DNA of 64,000 nt from Evernia prunastri. Lineage: Eukaryota > Ascomycota > Lecanoromycetes > Lecanorales > Parmeliaceae. The DNA is taken from the NCBI GenBank assembly GCA_003184365.1, contig NKYR01000009.1, positions 434,001-498,000 of the forward strand, in the 5' to 3' direction. Of the stretch, positions 24,801 through 36,457 are shown piece by piece. Each line of letters opens with the position of its first letter. Within the stretch, counting starts at the first letter, position 1. A model generated the notes under the pieces. The model was given only the letters and a program-made list of their open reading frames with translations, had not been told where the DNA came from and ran no database searches. A program made the translations under genes and the position numbers.

Positions 24801-25292
24801 GATGACTTTGAGTTGAGCCTCTGTTACGATATCTTTCACAATTTTGCCGTTGTCAAGAGCCTCCTTTGAAAGCGCAATATTGGCGTCGCTGAGGACCAGG
24901 TTCATGCTCTGTTTCAAGCTCTGAATGTGTGATAGAGTGCGGTCAATCTCTTCTCTCTCGAGTGACCAAGTGATTGCTTGCAAAATGCCATGACGACCCG
25001 GTTTAGGCTTCAGCTTTTCTGCAAGCCGTATGACCGTGCGTTCGGTTTGTTCCCAGATGCCCCCAGGTTTTCCGAGCTCGACGATTCCTCGTATCCAAGG
25101 TTCCTCACGATCTGATATCAGAGAATCAAAACGGTCTTTCAAGATGTTCAGTGTGGTCCAAAATGAGGTGAGCTCTGTCAAGAGTCTGAGACGCTCCTTG
25201 CCGCCTTCCTTGACACTATTCAAAAACGTGACGACTTTAAATGTGACTTCCGCAAGCCCAGCGATACTGGCCGCAAAGCTCACAGGATCCAT
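21870..25292 (-). pseudogene. NACHT-zinc finger-ankyrin NLR-like protein, damaged
   Basis: The N-terminal about 180 residues (from MDPVSFAASIAGLAEVTFKV, ATG at 25292) match the helical effector-region start typical of fungal STAND proteins. NACHT follows, with the P-loop GIPGAGKT and, in a later frame segment, the Walker B YIVLDALDEV and the LMITSRP sensor. Next come a Cys/His cluster resembling a zinc finger, a winged-helix/linker region with AQGM|FLLSKLH joined across an intron (about 23835-23894), VHYTVKRYF, and C-terminal ankyrin repeats (LLESGLAVDFRDVCGRTPLH etc.) ending at 21870. Two lesions are seen: an in-frame TAG at 24584-24582 between P-loop and Walker B, and a one-base frame change in the Cys/His cluster near 24140-24160. 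Splicing near 23000-23070 is unresolved. A final intron of about 115 nt is likely near 22430-22550. In fungi such proteins act in allorecognition and programmed cell death. Translation as written would stop after about 236 residues. Confidence 0.8.
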
Positions 25293-26832
25293 GGTAGCGT
25301 GGTATGATCAGGGTTCCACGGATTCCTAGGAAGATGGGATGCCAGAGTGTAAGCGCTAGGGTACTGCATATCAGCCGCACTACCCTCTTATTGGAGAAGG
25401 CTGAATCAAGCCCACCTTCTTGCATGTTGTCGCCCCGCCATAGTACTGTTCTAAGCACAGTACCTGAGCTGTAAAAATGGCAGGATTCCAGACGATCTGG
25501 TTGACGGACTGCGCCGTCGGCCGGTTTCCTACCGTCGCAGACGTGAAAACCCTGGGAAGAGAATTCCTCAACGAATTTGGACGCAGTGTAGTCCCAGATC
25601 GCGGCTACCCATGTTTGCCTACTCGATTCCAATGTCAGCCATTGTCTACGGATCTGGAGGGAGTCGAACAAGCCGTGAAGCGATTCTTCGATAATAATCT
25701 ATATTACTCACGCCCTACTGCTGAAGAGAGTGTCGACGTGAGGATTTGAGAAATATTTGCAACAAGATAACTTACTTGAAGACTACTAGAGTAGTGGAAG
25801 AACTACTGACGCTAATCAAAAGCGTCTACATCCAAATACTTAAGATGTCAGAGATAGGTATAACCTCAACAAATCAACAGCAATCATCAATTGAATCAAA
25901 AAACAGTATCCATACAAACATCCTCACTACTCCGGTTCTTCGAAGTACCTGAAGCAGCTCGCTTGACCCACATCCGCATAGCCTTCTGATCCCTCACTCT
26001 TGCACGTCGACCCTGTGGAACGAAACCCTCTTGTCGTCATCACTACCTACTCAAGACATGGCTAGGAGACCTTCGTTTCGTGGTGGCGTCTTTGATCTCA
26101 TCTTCGCAGACTGAAGCTCTGCACGCGTTTGGCTCATAGGACGACGGAGAGTATTTCCTTCAGGTAATGCTGTACCCGGATGGCTGTAGCGGCGAATGCG
26201 GGGCGCTCCACAAGCGGTTTCCACGTCGCATGTTATGAGGTGGGGATATAGGTTTAGGAGGTCTCTGATGGGGTTTGTGTAGACCTATATGGGGTTTGTG
26301 CGTCGGTATCAAAGTAGCAAAGGAGCGCGCGTAGGCTTTGCTGTCCAGATGAAAGAAAGTTTGTGAACGAGACTATTTAGCTAGCCCTGCTTAGTATCCA
26401 ATTCAATCTGCAGCATGCATCTTCAACATCTGCGCTTTGGATGCTGTTTCTCCGTGGCATGCTAACAGACTGCCGAATACTCAAAACTCCTCAATAATAA
26501 CGTCGAGACAATTGCTCCCTTATCATGTCAACCACGAATCGTACCGCCCCCTGGATTTAATCATGCCTCTTCCCCCACAACCCTCAGCAACCAATCCGTT
26601 GGCCCAATACAAGCTCTGTCCCATAATTCCAACTTCCCTATTGGATGCAGGCCGTGGCCGCGCGCAATCTTTTTATTCTCGAATTTCTGGAGCGACTGCG
26701 TCGTGTATTCCCGGCTCTGTACGGCAACAGCTCCGTTTATGGTTAGTCGCGCCAGCTGTGAACGGTCGGCGGTGAGTAGGTTCGGGTGCTTGGGGGGGCT
26801 TTATGTCAGCAGTGTTGACGATAGGATCCGCA
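25293..26832. other. Intergenic region upstream of NLR-like gene
   Basis: About 1.5 kb. Opposing open frames of 144 (-) and 90 (+) residues at 25237-25749 have no recognisable domain. The rest is AT-richer spacer. Nothing else is supported. Confidence 0.45.
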
Positions 26833-27207
26833 TTAGTCGAAGTAGGGAGGGGGTGCCGGTGGGAGCCGAGTGAGGGTTTGAGGTTCTGTCTCGGGAGGGC
26901 TGCTACTAACCAGGATACCAGTATCTCTGCTAATAACCCGGACAGTAGGAACACCCGCCGCTGGACGCTGATTGACTTGACGCGCCTTTCTTCGCGCCGT
27001 CATGCCGTCAGGCAAGGTCAAAATGGCGTATAATGTAGCTAATTTATGCACGATCAGGAAGGTAGTTTTTACGATAGTGTCTGGCATGAGGCGTCCCAGA
27101 GCGGCAAAGAAATAAGAGAAGAAATCAGCCACGCTTTTGAGAAAGATGGCCCAGGCTTCGGTAACTGGTCCCGTAGAGCGGCTTATGCCCCTGCCTCTTG
27201 GAGGCAT
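26833..27207 (-). CDS. Possible small membrane-associated protein, unknown
   Basis: A 124-residue open frame from ATG 27207 to a stop at 26833. It has a long hydrophobic middle (about residues 18-65, WAIFLKSVADFFSYFFAALG then TTFLIVHKLATLYAILTL), a basic segment RRKARQ after it and a Pro-rich tail. I do not recognise it, and no splice structure supports or rejects it. It lies about 250 bases beyond the 3' end of the Gtr1 gene on the same strand. It may be a chance frame. Confidence 0.25.
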   Translation of the reverse strand: MPPRGRGISRSTGPVTEAWAIFLKSVADFFSYFFAALGRLMPDTIVKTTFLIVHKLATLYAILTLPDGMTARRKARQVNQRPAAGVPTVRVISRDTGILVSSSPPETEPQTLTRLPPAPPPYFD

Positions 27208-27455
27208 CTTTGCCGTATGGCTGGGGCTGCGACAGAACGATTCTCCAGAGATTAAGGGTTCCAAAAGGCTAGGGGCCGTACTTGATGCGTCGAAGATGGA
27301 GGTCTGGACGAGATGTAGAGGGCGTTTGCATTAGGATTCCTGATTCAAGTATTGGACGTCTGGCTTGTGCCCCTTCCGTTCTAGTCTGCCCTGGATGGCA
27401 CATGCCCTTTCCCTACCGAGACAATATATTGTTCAATAGTCCTTCCACTGCTGAC

Positions 27456-28633
27456 TTAGCGCCCATCTTTAACACGCCCGTTCGCCTTCCTTTCAGGCCT
27501 GTCTGTGTCCCCTGCTGCCCATCCCATAATATCCAGTTCAACAAAGCGATCCTTAGCAGCCATTATATTGAACCGCGACAAGTCGATCTCCAATTGTCCA
27601 GGCGGAAGAATGACAAGCACATAGGTGTTATTCGTCAATCGAGCCAGGATCAGGTTGAAGCGCGGTGCCTTGATGGCGATCTCCGCGAATGGATGGGATG
27701 CTGTTGAAGAGTGGGTGTACTTCCTATATTCCTCTCGGTCAGCCTGAAAACCCGAACCCAGGAAGCGGAATAGGGAAAGAGCGGCCTACGAAAGTGAGTG
27801 CTTGAATGTCTTGATGACGTTACTCAGCCGTTCCTGGCGATCACTATACGGATTTCGCTCTCCCAATTCACTTGTCACGTTCGTGACGGTTAGAAACGTC
27901 GCTCGTTCGAACAGTATAATCTCCTCTGCGCTCGTCTCCTTGGCTAGATTTTTCAAATACCGATCAATGATATGCAAATTTGGGACCAATGATTTCACGA
28001 TCTCTCCCCACGCCTTGTACAGGCTCTGATCCCATATAGTTGTGCCATAGACCTTCAGCTCTTCACTAAATACCCCGCTGTACTCTTGGATGGCGAGGGT
28101 ACGATCCTGGATCACTTGGTCTCGGAAGATGTTTTGCACGAGATCAATTTTATGGACTAGGGCGAAGACGTGCGCGGAGGGGGAGTATTCGGCTAAGGCG
28201 GAGATGACGGCGGTGTAGGTGAGGAGATCGCGAGGATTGGAGCCTTCGAAGGAGCGGGACTCCACGTCAAAGACATAGATGAGGACACCAACGTCGCTGA
28301 AGGTTTGGGCTTTCTGCGAAGTGAGGTAGGTCTCCGTGAAGGCGTCCTGTCTATCTCATTACAGCGCGTTAGCCATTGTCGAACACCCTGCGGAAAAGCA
28401 GACTCTTGAGAAATTGCGGATCAAGATTCGTACCCTCCACAGTCCCAAAGGTTGAGTATAAGACTTCCCAAGAACTTGACTGTGCTGTGCTCGACATCTA
28501 TTGTTGCACCGAGGCGGCGGACATCTTTGGCAACGTAATTGCTAAAAATGATGCTGCGCATGGAAGATTTGCCAGAGCCAGACTTTCCCATCAGGAGGAC
28601 CTTCTTCTTCTGGGGCTTTTTAAGGCTATTCAT
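27456..28633 (-). CDS. gtr1: Gtr1/RagA-type Rag GTPase
   Basis: Three exons, 28633-28434, 28350-27790 and 27723-27456, join in phase into about 342 residues. The G domain shows the P-loop GKSGSGKSS (residues 16-24), a G2-type threonine in GATIDVEHS, the G3 motif WDCGGQ (about 63-68, rebuilt across intron 1) and HKID as G4. A roadblock-like C-terminal domain follows (NIIDRYLKNLA-type helix, then TNNTYVLVILPP). This is the layout of Gtr1/RagA, which pairs with Gtr2/RagC at the vacuole to signal amino-acid sufficiency to TORC1. Introns are 83 nt and 66 nt with normal signals. The last about 20 residues (GDTDRPERKANGRVKDGR) are polar and not conserved. It is encoded next to accessory genes but is itself a housekeeping gene. 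Confidence 0.92.
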
Positions 28634-30059
28634 GATGGCAGCTTTCCAGGCTTGTCAAGTAGGATTGAGAGAGATTGAAATTGCCGCGGGACGCGCAGAC
28701 CGGTTCCTCGAGGATATGGAGTATGGTGTATGATGAGCATCGTCTTCTGCATACAGGCTGGTTGATTCAACACTAAATTGTGGGCACAGAGATTCGTTAC
28801 AGCTGGGGAGGTAAAATGGATGGTGGGGCCAAGAGACCGTTGCCAAGACCCGGCACGGCTACAATCGGTTCACCAACTGCCGAGGTTTCCCATGTGCAAC
28901 TTCAGTGAATAGAAGAAGAAGAAAACCATCCTTTTCCACAACCCCTCCGTATCTCCCTCCCTCTCCAGCCGGCAGTCTCGCGCTTGACCTCGAGCCCAGA
29001 AGCAGAACACCCTCCCCCTCGCCGCCTCCAACCATCACCACTCCCACTACAATGACACCGAGCACAGCACCGATGAGCTCTCAGAATTCATGACAGCAGG
29101 CCACCACAGCAGGGCCGAGCACGATCCCCCGCGACAAGAAGTGCTGCTCAGAAGTGAGCGCAGAGAGCTAGCCCTAACGCAACACAACCCCGCCGACCTT
29201 CCTTCCTTCCTTCCTTCCCCTTTCGATATCCGAGGTGCACACACTGTTTGATATTTCCGCCCGCCGTAGCTTAAGGGTCTGGGGCAAGCCTTGGGGAGGG
29301 GGTAAGAGCGGGGCATGAAACGAACTTGAGTATCCCTTTGTGAGGTAGTAAGTCACACCCTACCACCTACCCGGATAGCGCACCGCAAGGGCACGATCCG
29401 GCGCATGAGCATAGTAGCACTGCGGTTATTATGCCCGAGAAGGCGAGCACGGCTGAGGTGGTTTGTTGAGGGGTAGGGAAGGAGGGAAGGCTAGTATGGG
29501 TAAGGAAAGGGATGTCTCTCTCTCTCTCTCGCGCTCTCTCTCTTTCTGTCTTTTGTCATTCCCAATTTCTCTAGACATGCCCGGGTGGCCAAAGGGTTTT
29601 GGACTTTGTGCATAGTATTATCCTAGCACATTATACTATTCGCTGTAAATGCGAGAAAAGTATAGATGCTGCTGCGCTGCTAATTCGGTATATTTCTCTA
29701 TCCATGTTTGTCGGATGGAGCTGCGACTTGAAGAAGTTATCGGTTGGCTTTTTTGTTTTAGCGCTGAATTGTATTAGTAAATACCTATTACTAGGGGGTT
29801 GAGGCGATTATCAGATTAAACGTGAATTTCGTTGCAAGGCTCCCTACTTCATCAAAATCAATGTGGCATATGGGTTTACTTCCACAACCCTTCTGAAGTG
29901 TATCAAGAGCTACAGTAGTCTTTTCTATTTTGAACTGAAGACCTTGCTAGACTAAATAGGATGGTTAGTTCGTGCTTCAGAATACCCGGTGGCACGGATG
30001 AGTTGGGGGCCGAACTTCAATAAATTTTGTCACGATACTATCCAATTGTCTTCTTTTCT
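28634..30059. other. Intergenic region, Gtr1 / HET gene (divergent)
   Basis: About 1.4 kb between divergent genes. Contains a (CCTT)n microsatellite at about 29197-29218, a TC tract at 29515-29543, and C-rich sequence near 28930-29050 that reads as Pro/Ser-rich shadows. No gene is supported. Confidence 0.5.
29515..29543. repeat. (TC)n tract
   Basis: A CT dinucleotide run interrupted by GCG at about 29531, in the HET gene upstream region. Confidence 0.85.
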
Positions 30060-32279
30060 ATGGTAACAAATGACGTTTCCTCACCTGGCTGGCTGGCAAT
30101 GACCACCGATCACTTGTGCCATGTCTGTGCAGGCTTCGACATTCGGGCATTGTACAAACTGGCAGTCTCGAGGGTCCGCGAATCCAAGCCAGTCGTATCT
30201 ACCTCGGGCGGCTTCTCCAACTACGAAGGGTTTCCAGCTTTTTACAAACATCACCGCAACCTGCAATCCCTCTCCACTAGCGCAGAACAAGGCTGCTCGT
30301 TATGCAGCAGCATATGGCAGCAGTGCGCCAAAATACTGCCACCGGATACCCATGCACGCAGATCACCATTACCAACAGGCGAATACGGCGAGCCAATAAC
30401 TTTGGGTCTCAGCAACTGGAGCCCGGAGGCGGAAGGGATGCCCTACTTGACTGCTGTGCAGCAATTGCCACGAGACGCCGTAACCAACCTGGCGACTTTT
30501 GACGTATTCGTTGAGCCCGGATGTGTTCCCGCTGAGTTTCAGACCATGCTGTCAAGGGCGGTACAGAACGATCCAGCTTCTGAAACCAGCCTGAAGGTGG
30601 CAAAGACATGGCATCAGGAATGTCTTGCAAGTCATCAAAAATGCAACCGAATGCTTTCTCAGAAGCGTCCACTTCCGACGCGGATTCTTGATGTTGGTGA
30701 TTCCCCACGGAACCCTACGTTGATAGTCACGGGTGGGCAATCAGGCTCATGGGCGGCACTAAGCTACTGCTGGGGTGGCAAATCGACTTTCGTACTCAAT
30801 AAGGAGACGGTCGATAGCTTTTTTGGCGGAAAGGTTCCCTTACATAGATTTCCAAAGACGCTACGAGACGCTATCGCTGTCACTCGAGCCTTAGGCTTAG
30901 AGTCGCTCTGGATCGATGCCTTGTGCATTATGCAGGATTCTGCAGAGGACTGGGCAGCTGAAGCAAACCGTATGAGGGACGTTTACGGTGGGGCGACTGT
31001 CATTATCGCAGCGACGAACTCAACTAGTGCAGACTGCGGTATTTTCCACAATCGATCAATTTCGCCTGGAACATGCAGGTTAGAATGGAGATCTTCGGAG
31101 CCAGTGGAAACACATGACGTTTTTCTTCGATCTAGTTCAGACTTCTGGGATACAACGATGAAAAACGAACCATTGAACACACGGGGCTGGACCCTGCAAG
31201 AGTCACTTCTTGCACCGCGTACACTCTCATTTGGTACGCAACAAATGGTGTGGGAATGCCTGGAACGCAAACTTGGGGAGAGCGGAAGGCCAGTATTGCC
31301 TGGAGAGCGCCACCGAGACAAGAACTTTGTGCAGACCATCATGGCCAACAATTTCACCGTGTGGGACAAATGGAAACAAGCCTCCACCCGACTGTCTCTG
31401 AGAACGCTGCCAGTTGACTGGACAGCGGTGCCAGAGTCTTGGACGCTCAGTCACTACGCAATGTACAGTCGCTGGTTCGCCATCGTCAGAGACTACACAG
31501 GCCGCAAGCTGACCGTGCAAAGCGACATCCTCCCCGCTCTCTCCGGCTTAGCGAGCGCTTTTCAGAACCTGCTGCGCGACGAATACTGCGCTGGACTATG
31601 GAAGAATGATATCGTAAGGGGGATGTGTTGGGCGCGCAGCACCTTGCCGAAAAGAGATTTCAGAGCCATCAAAGCTGGTCAGAAAGAGCGACACGACTAT
31701 CTACCGAGCTGGAGCTGGGCGAGTGTCATTGGCGGTAGAGTCATTAACTCTTTGGAAGAAGAATACACGTGGCCGTTCATCCAGGTAGAGGAAACGGCAC
31801 AGATACTTTATGTGCGAATGACACCAAAGAACCAAGATGTATTCGGACAGCTTACGCATGCGGAAATTGTTATCAAAGCCCCATTCCAGTACATCGACAA
31901 CCCAAAGATCGGGACTCCGACCAGCAAATCCACGGCGCTCCCCGTGCTCAGGGAGCGACTAATGCAAGAACTGCAGATAAAAACCTCGCAAGACGAATTT
32001 GAGCAACAGCATCGGCCGCATCGGGGGCAGAATTTCGCTGTCCTGCGTCTGATGCAGACGTCACGGCTGTGGACATCGACGGTCGGCGGAAAGGATCTGT
32101 ACTTGCCCGGTGCCAGTATACTGATCCTGGAATCTACGGGTGAGGCGGGGAAATGGAGGCGCGTGGGCTTCGTTTCCGTTTCTGTACCCGCAAATCCGGA
32201 TGCGGATGATTTGAATGTGCGATTTCTGGACGAGATGAAGGGGGCGAAGTGGGGATGGAGGAAGGTGAATATCGTCTGA
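30060..32279 (+). CDS. HET-domain heterokaryon incompatibility protein
   Basis: A single open exon of about 739 residues from ATG 30060 (MVTNDVSSPGW); MTTDHLCHVC at 30099 is an alternative start. The HET domain lies at about 230-375: WAALSYCWGG, then LRDAIAVTRALGLESLWIDA, LCIMQDSAEDW and MRDVYGGATVIIAA. A conserved post-HET block, NTRGWTLQESLLAPRTLSF followed by QMVWEC, is also present. The N-terminal CxxC pairs (CHVC, CSLC) are typical of this group. HET domains are effectors of cell death in non-self recognition between fungal colonies, though most family members have no assigned role. There is no NACHT, WD40 or Patatin partner domain in this protein. An NLR-like gene lies about 5 kb to the left. 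The frame is intact, with no stop codons. Confidence 0.92.
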   Translation: MVTNDVSSPGWLAMTTDHLCHVCAGFDIRALYKLAVSRVRESKPVVSTSGGFSNYEGFPAFYKHHRNLQSLSTSAEQGCSLCSSIWQQCAKILPPDTHARRSPLPTGEYGEPITLGLSNWSPEAEGMPYLTAVQQLPRDAVTNLATFDVFVEPGCVPAEFQTMLSRAVQNDPASETSLKVAKTWHQECLASHQKCNRMLSQKRPLPTRILDVGDSPRNPTLIVTGGQSGSWAALSYCWGGKSTFVLNKETVDSFFGGKVPLHRFPKTLRDAIAVTRALGLESLWIDALCIMQDSAEDWAAEANRMRDVYGGATVIIAATNSTSADCGIFHNRSISPGTCRLEWRSSEPVETHDVFLRSSSDFWDTTMKNEPLNTRGWTLQESLLAPRTLSFGTQQMVWECLERKLGESGRPVLPGERHRDKNFVQTIMANNFTVWDKWKQASTRLSLRTLPVDWTAVPESWTLSHYAMYSRWFAIVRDYTGRKLTVQSDILPALSGLASAFQNLLRDEYCAGLWKNDIVRGMCWARSTLPKRDFRAIKAGQKERHDYLPSWSWASVIGGRVINSLEEEYTWPFIQVEETAQILYVRMTPKNQDVFGQLTHAEIVIKAPFQYIDNPKIGTPTSKSTALPVLRERLMQELQIKTSQDEFEQQHRPHRGQNFAVLRLMQTSRLWTSTVGGKDLYLPGASILILESTGEAGKWRRVGFVSVSVPANPDADDLNVRFLDEMKGAKWGWRKVNIV

Positions 32280-33736
32280 GTTGCGATTGTTGTCGATCGG
32301 AGTTGAAGCCTATTGTACGGAGTAAATTCGATCGGAAGGGCGAATAGTGTTGATGATCGAATGGTGGACTCTACAACATAATACGAAGGATCTTGCGACA
32401 CATGAAGTCCTAGTCTGGTAGAAAATACCTCAAAGCGAGCGCTCAGTACAATAGGAAAGAAATGATGTTGGCTCTACTTCGATATGGATCTATAATTGAA
32501 AGTACATCTAAATGCGTGTCGGCAATTACACACGCGAGACATGGCACTATCCTTGTTGGATCGTCGCAAGCAGCCACATATCCGATCGAGGTATACGAAC
32601 AACTGATAGATGAACCTGAGACCTCGATCACCAAGCAACACCACTCTCCTGACCTCTCCAGGCTTCCGAGTCAGCATTACGACTTTGAGGAAAAGATATG
32701 AAATACGAGAATTGAGATTTGAGTCTCCAAATACATGATTTATATAAAGGGTACGTCTCCCCAAAGCTTCCTCTACGAATCTTATACCTGCAGACTATAC
32801 AGGAGGACGATACCTAAAGACCACTACGACAGCGATCATTCACCGCTATCCAAAACCACCGACAGAGTCTCCACAGCCCTCAAGACCTTCTCTTGCAGCG
32901 CTACCTGCTGCTGCTCGATCGAGAATCCATTCAACACATTCGTGATCTATCCCAATGTCCATTCCTCGCTGCTGCCAGCTTCGATCCGCTGATCGTTGTG
33001 ATTGAAATTCCAGGCTATGCCCGTGAAAAACGTAAAGACTTGCTAGGATCCGGGCATTCGGAGTGCCCTGAGAACAATATCTGCGCACACCGTCAAGTCG
33101 ATTCTACTTTTCAAGGCAATATTAATATTTAACAATGGAACGACGTATCACAAAGTCAGAATCGAAGACTCATCAACCAGTGCAACCTAGGGATTGTACG
33201 CCACCCATTTCTAGATGAACTATACCCTTACCATCTCCTACAAGCCAACTCCACCAAGCTACCATGTACACGCCACCAGTATCCATATCCATATCCGCAA
33301 CACACCCTCGCATTATCCTACATCTTCCGAGACCCGTATCACAGACTCCAGCATCTAGTCGGGCTGTGTCACGAGGCCTTTAAGGTCTTACCTACCCACC
33401 TACCCTCTATCCCCATTCTGCACTGCACAAGCGCACACATATACAAACGTACTCGCAGCATCCATCGCTATCCCCTACCTCGTCAACGAAGTCTCTACCA
33501 CTGATTATAATCTTCGTTTCCATCCCAGCCCCCGGCCTCGAGCACCTTCCCCTGACGTCCCGTCGTGCCCTACCCATTCACCTAACGAGTCTACCTACAT
33601 TCCTCGCCCGCCATCGCCACGTTCCTTGCCCACAGAGGCTTCAAGCTCAACCCCCCCCCCTTCGGTGAAAGACCCCCGCCATTTGATCAATCCTCGACTC
33701 CCAAGGAGGCTCAGATGATGAGAACAGAGAGCGGGT

Positions 33737-33769
<33 letters not shown>

Positions 33770-34646
33770 GTGTGTGTGTGTGTTTGTGTGCGCGCTCGCA
33801 CGTTATGAGTATATAGACACCTTTGCCCTACTCAAGAAAAGGCTTAGATCTCTCTCTCTCTCTCTCTCACAGTCTCTCCCTCACACAGCAAACCTATCAT
33901 ATCATATCTTCCTTATCCTCATTCCCCCGTTCGCTTCCCTTCTCGCTTTAAGAACCGGGAAAGATAAGTCCGATTTCCCCCACTGCCCACGCCACCGTCC
34001 AATCATCAAACCACAACACAACACAACCCATCATCGTCTCTTATCGTCTCTGGAGTCCGGTCCTTACCTTACCCCCGCGCGGAAAGAGAGAGCGGGACAA
34101 AAGTGAATCCTTGGTGGCCCGACCGGACGGAACGTGAGCTCGGACGGAAAATGAGGAGAAAAAGGTTGGTTCGGGAGTTGAATGAAATGAAAGCGCCGAA
34201 AGCGCCACGAGAGGCCGGAGAGGAGATGAGAAGACGGGGCTGTCGCTGTGGTGAAGTCGTGCTGGCGTTGCGATGGGATGGGATTGGAACGGCACGAAAC
34301 GAAACGAAAAGTGTAGATATGGAAGGGTTTGGTAGGTGGGGGGAGAGGGGGGGAGAGGGTCGCTGCATTTCCAAATGACTGGCATGTTTTCTTGGGAGAA
34401 AGGTGGCAAAATTTATATAAAGGAAGAGTTGCTATCGGCAGCAGCAGCATCAGTGTGAAGAATCGAATGGCTTCTCCGATGAGAGAGAGCCTATATTTCG
34501 CATGCCAGTCAAAATCCCCCAATGCAGATGCGCAACGTAGGGGGTTAGGGTCATTACGAGGCACCCGCCAACCCTTCTGACTGATCTGATTCAGTCGGAT
34601 AGATACTCCGGAGATTCGTCAAGGTAGGCGCAACGTCTCTCGCACA
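32280..34646. other. Intergenic region rich in simple repeats
   Basis: About 2.4 kb between convergent genes. It holds AG/TG and TC dinucleotide tracts, a C-run (about 33648-33661) and a long C/T-rich section (33200-33600). Open frames of 100-166 residues at 33774-34564 on both strands are low-complexity shadows. No gene is supported. Confidence 0.55.
33745..33790. repeat. Compound (AG)n-(TG)n microsatellite
   Basis: About 12 AG units run directly into about 10 TG units, with one TTTG interruption, read directly from the sequence. A matching TC tract follows at 33850-33868, so the two could pair. Confidence 0.9.
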
Positions 34647-36313
34647 TCAGAATACCGTGCCGTCGGACATTATCATGATGGGAGGCTCCTTGGTGTTCGG
34701 CCTTGAGACCTCGGCCAATTCTCGTCCGCCCTGTAGTCGACATCAGTGCCAGGGTTTCAAGGTGTCGTCGTGTGTAGTCGTGCTTACCTTCCAACTCCCA
34801 GCCTCTAGCATCTGCGCCAGGGTCAATTTGTCCGACCCGGAAAGCCCGAGGATTCCATTGACTTCGACGAGCAAGTCGTCCAGGAACCCCACCGTTACGG
34901 CCCTCCATTCCACAATTACATCATCATGTGTCGCAAATAGCGGTACCACCTCCATATTCGGCTGTCCTTTCAGCATAGAGTTTTCCCTGTATTGAGCCAA
35001 TCCTCTCTTCGCATCTTTTTCCTTGAGCGTCAGAAGTCCCGTATCCACCAGTAAACCCCCGTTCCTGTATTCTGGTAGGCCGGTGAGGAGCTCCGAGCCG
35101 GCAAAGTGAATGCCCATCACCCTTCTCATTGGTACCATAAGGGAGTAGCAGAGCCATTGTGTGAGTTTGTGGAAGGGAACAATAGTCTCCCATGGAAGGC
35201 CGGGTGGCGATTGAGGCATGGAAGAGCAAGGCCAAGCATCACCGAGTGACGCACCATCGATCTGTGTCCGTGTTGAGGGCCAGACATTTGACAGACCGTT
35301 GACGAGGACTGTCCAAAGGGTAGGGACGGTGATGACAGGGACGGATGCGGCTTGTGTGGTGGGGTGAGAGAGGAGGTAGTCTGTTCCAGACTGTCAGTAT
35401 GGTCCAATGATCGTGACAAAGACGGTGTACCTAGCATATGCCCTGGTCTTCCTTCGGCGCCAAACAGCGCTGAATTCTGAAGAGCATCACCCAGCCGTGA
35501 TAACAGTCCAGCTCTACCTTCCAGTCCTGCTATCGGATTGTACTCCGTCACTTGTAACCCCTTTGCAAGTTGCTGTAGGCTCAACCGCTTCAGACCCAGG
35601 CTGTCGACCTGACTCGGTTCCTGCGTGTCGCTGCTGAAGTAGCCAGCCTTGAACATCTCCAAACTGGCAATGGCTAATCCTTCACTCCGCTTGTAGATTT
35701 TGCCCGACTCCTTTGACTTGTACGACCATCTTGTGCCTGCACCTGCGTCGAGTAAGACGGAAACGAGGAAGAGGTCGATCAGACGGCGAGTCTTTTCTTG
35801 TGCGTCGACCGTCTTGGGCCATGTTGCTATGAGTTGCTCGACTCGAGGTCGTCCACCCGCTTCGAAGTGTTGCCATCGGCCGTGGGAAGGTATTTGGGAA
35901 TAGTCTGGGGCGTAGTCTCTCTGTAGCGGAGCGTGTGAGTAAGGGCAGGAAAGGGAAGGAAAGATTGGAGAAGCTTGTCCCACCTTAATGATGGAGACGA
36001 GATAGTTGGCCGTCTCAGCGAATTTGCTGCCGTCGACATCGAAATGAGCGAGTTGATTTCTCTTCGCACGTTGATATACGAGTTGACATCTAGCTCTGAC
36101 AGCCCATATGCTCCTAAGGTAAGCTGCAGGATCGAGAGTGGGGTCGGGAGGAGCGGGTAGGGTGACATCGAGCGCGGAGGGAGAAACAAAAGGGGAATTC
36201 TTGTGGGATGTCTGGGTAGGAGGTGGCGATTGCAAGGTATTGCTATTGAAGGCGGAATTCATGATCTCGCCATTGGTTTGGATTTTGGCGCTTTTGCGGT
36301 TGAAGATACCCAT
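34647..36313 (-). CDS. urc4: Urc4/Urg3-type uracil catabolism protein (DUF1688)
   Basis: Four exons, 36313-35984, 35920-35431, 35380-34788 and 34730-34647, give about 498 residues. Family-diagnostic stretches are RDYAPDYSQIPSHGRWQHF, ARPRVEQL-type text (GGRPRVEQLIATWP), DLFLVSVLLDAGAGTRWSY, MFKAGYFSS, and the ending AGSWK|GGRELAEVSRPNTKEPPI plus a final SDGTVF that forms only after splicing of the 34731-34787 intron. DUF1688 proteins (Urc4 in Lachancea, Urg3 in Schizosaccharomyces) are required for the fungal URC pathway that releases nitrogen from uracil; the biochemical step is not settled. The 63-nt intron at 35921-35983 has no stop and keeps frame, so a longer 519-residue form could be translated if it is retained. 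No other URC gene is visible nearby. Confidence 0.88.
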
Positions 36314-36425
36314 GGCTTATGCGATGTTCCAGAGAGTTTTTGGTGGGGGTTCACCAGCACCGAGGTGGAAGAATGTCTCACCCACCCAAATTGTTAAGGT
36401 AGCGATGGTGGGGGTGTGCTCGTGT

Positions 36426-36457
<32 letters not shown>

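Noticed and set aside
33774..34564. Several 90-166-residue frames on both strands
   Set aside because: Serine/proline/histidine-rich translations of simple-repeat and C/T-rich DNA with no domain or splice support.
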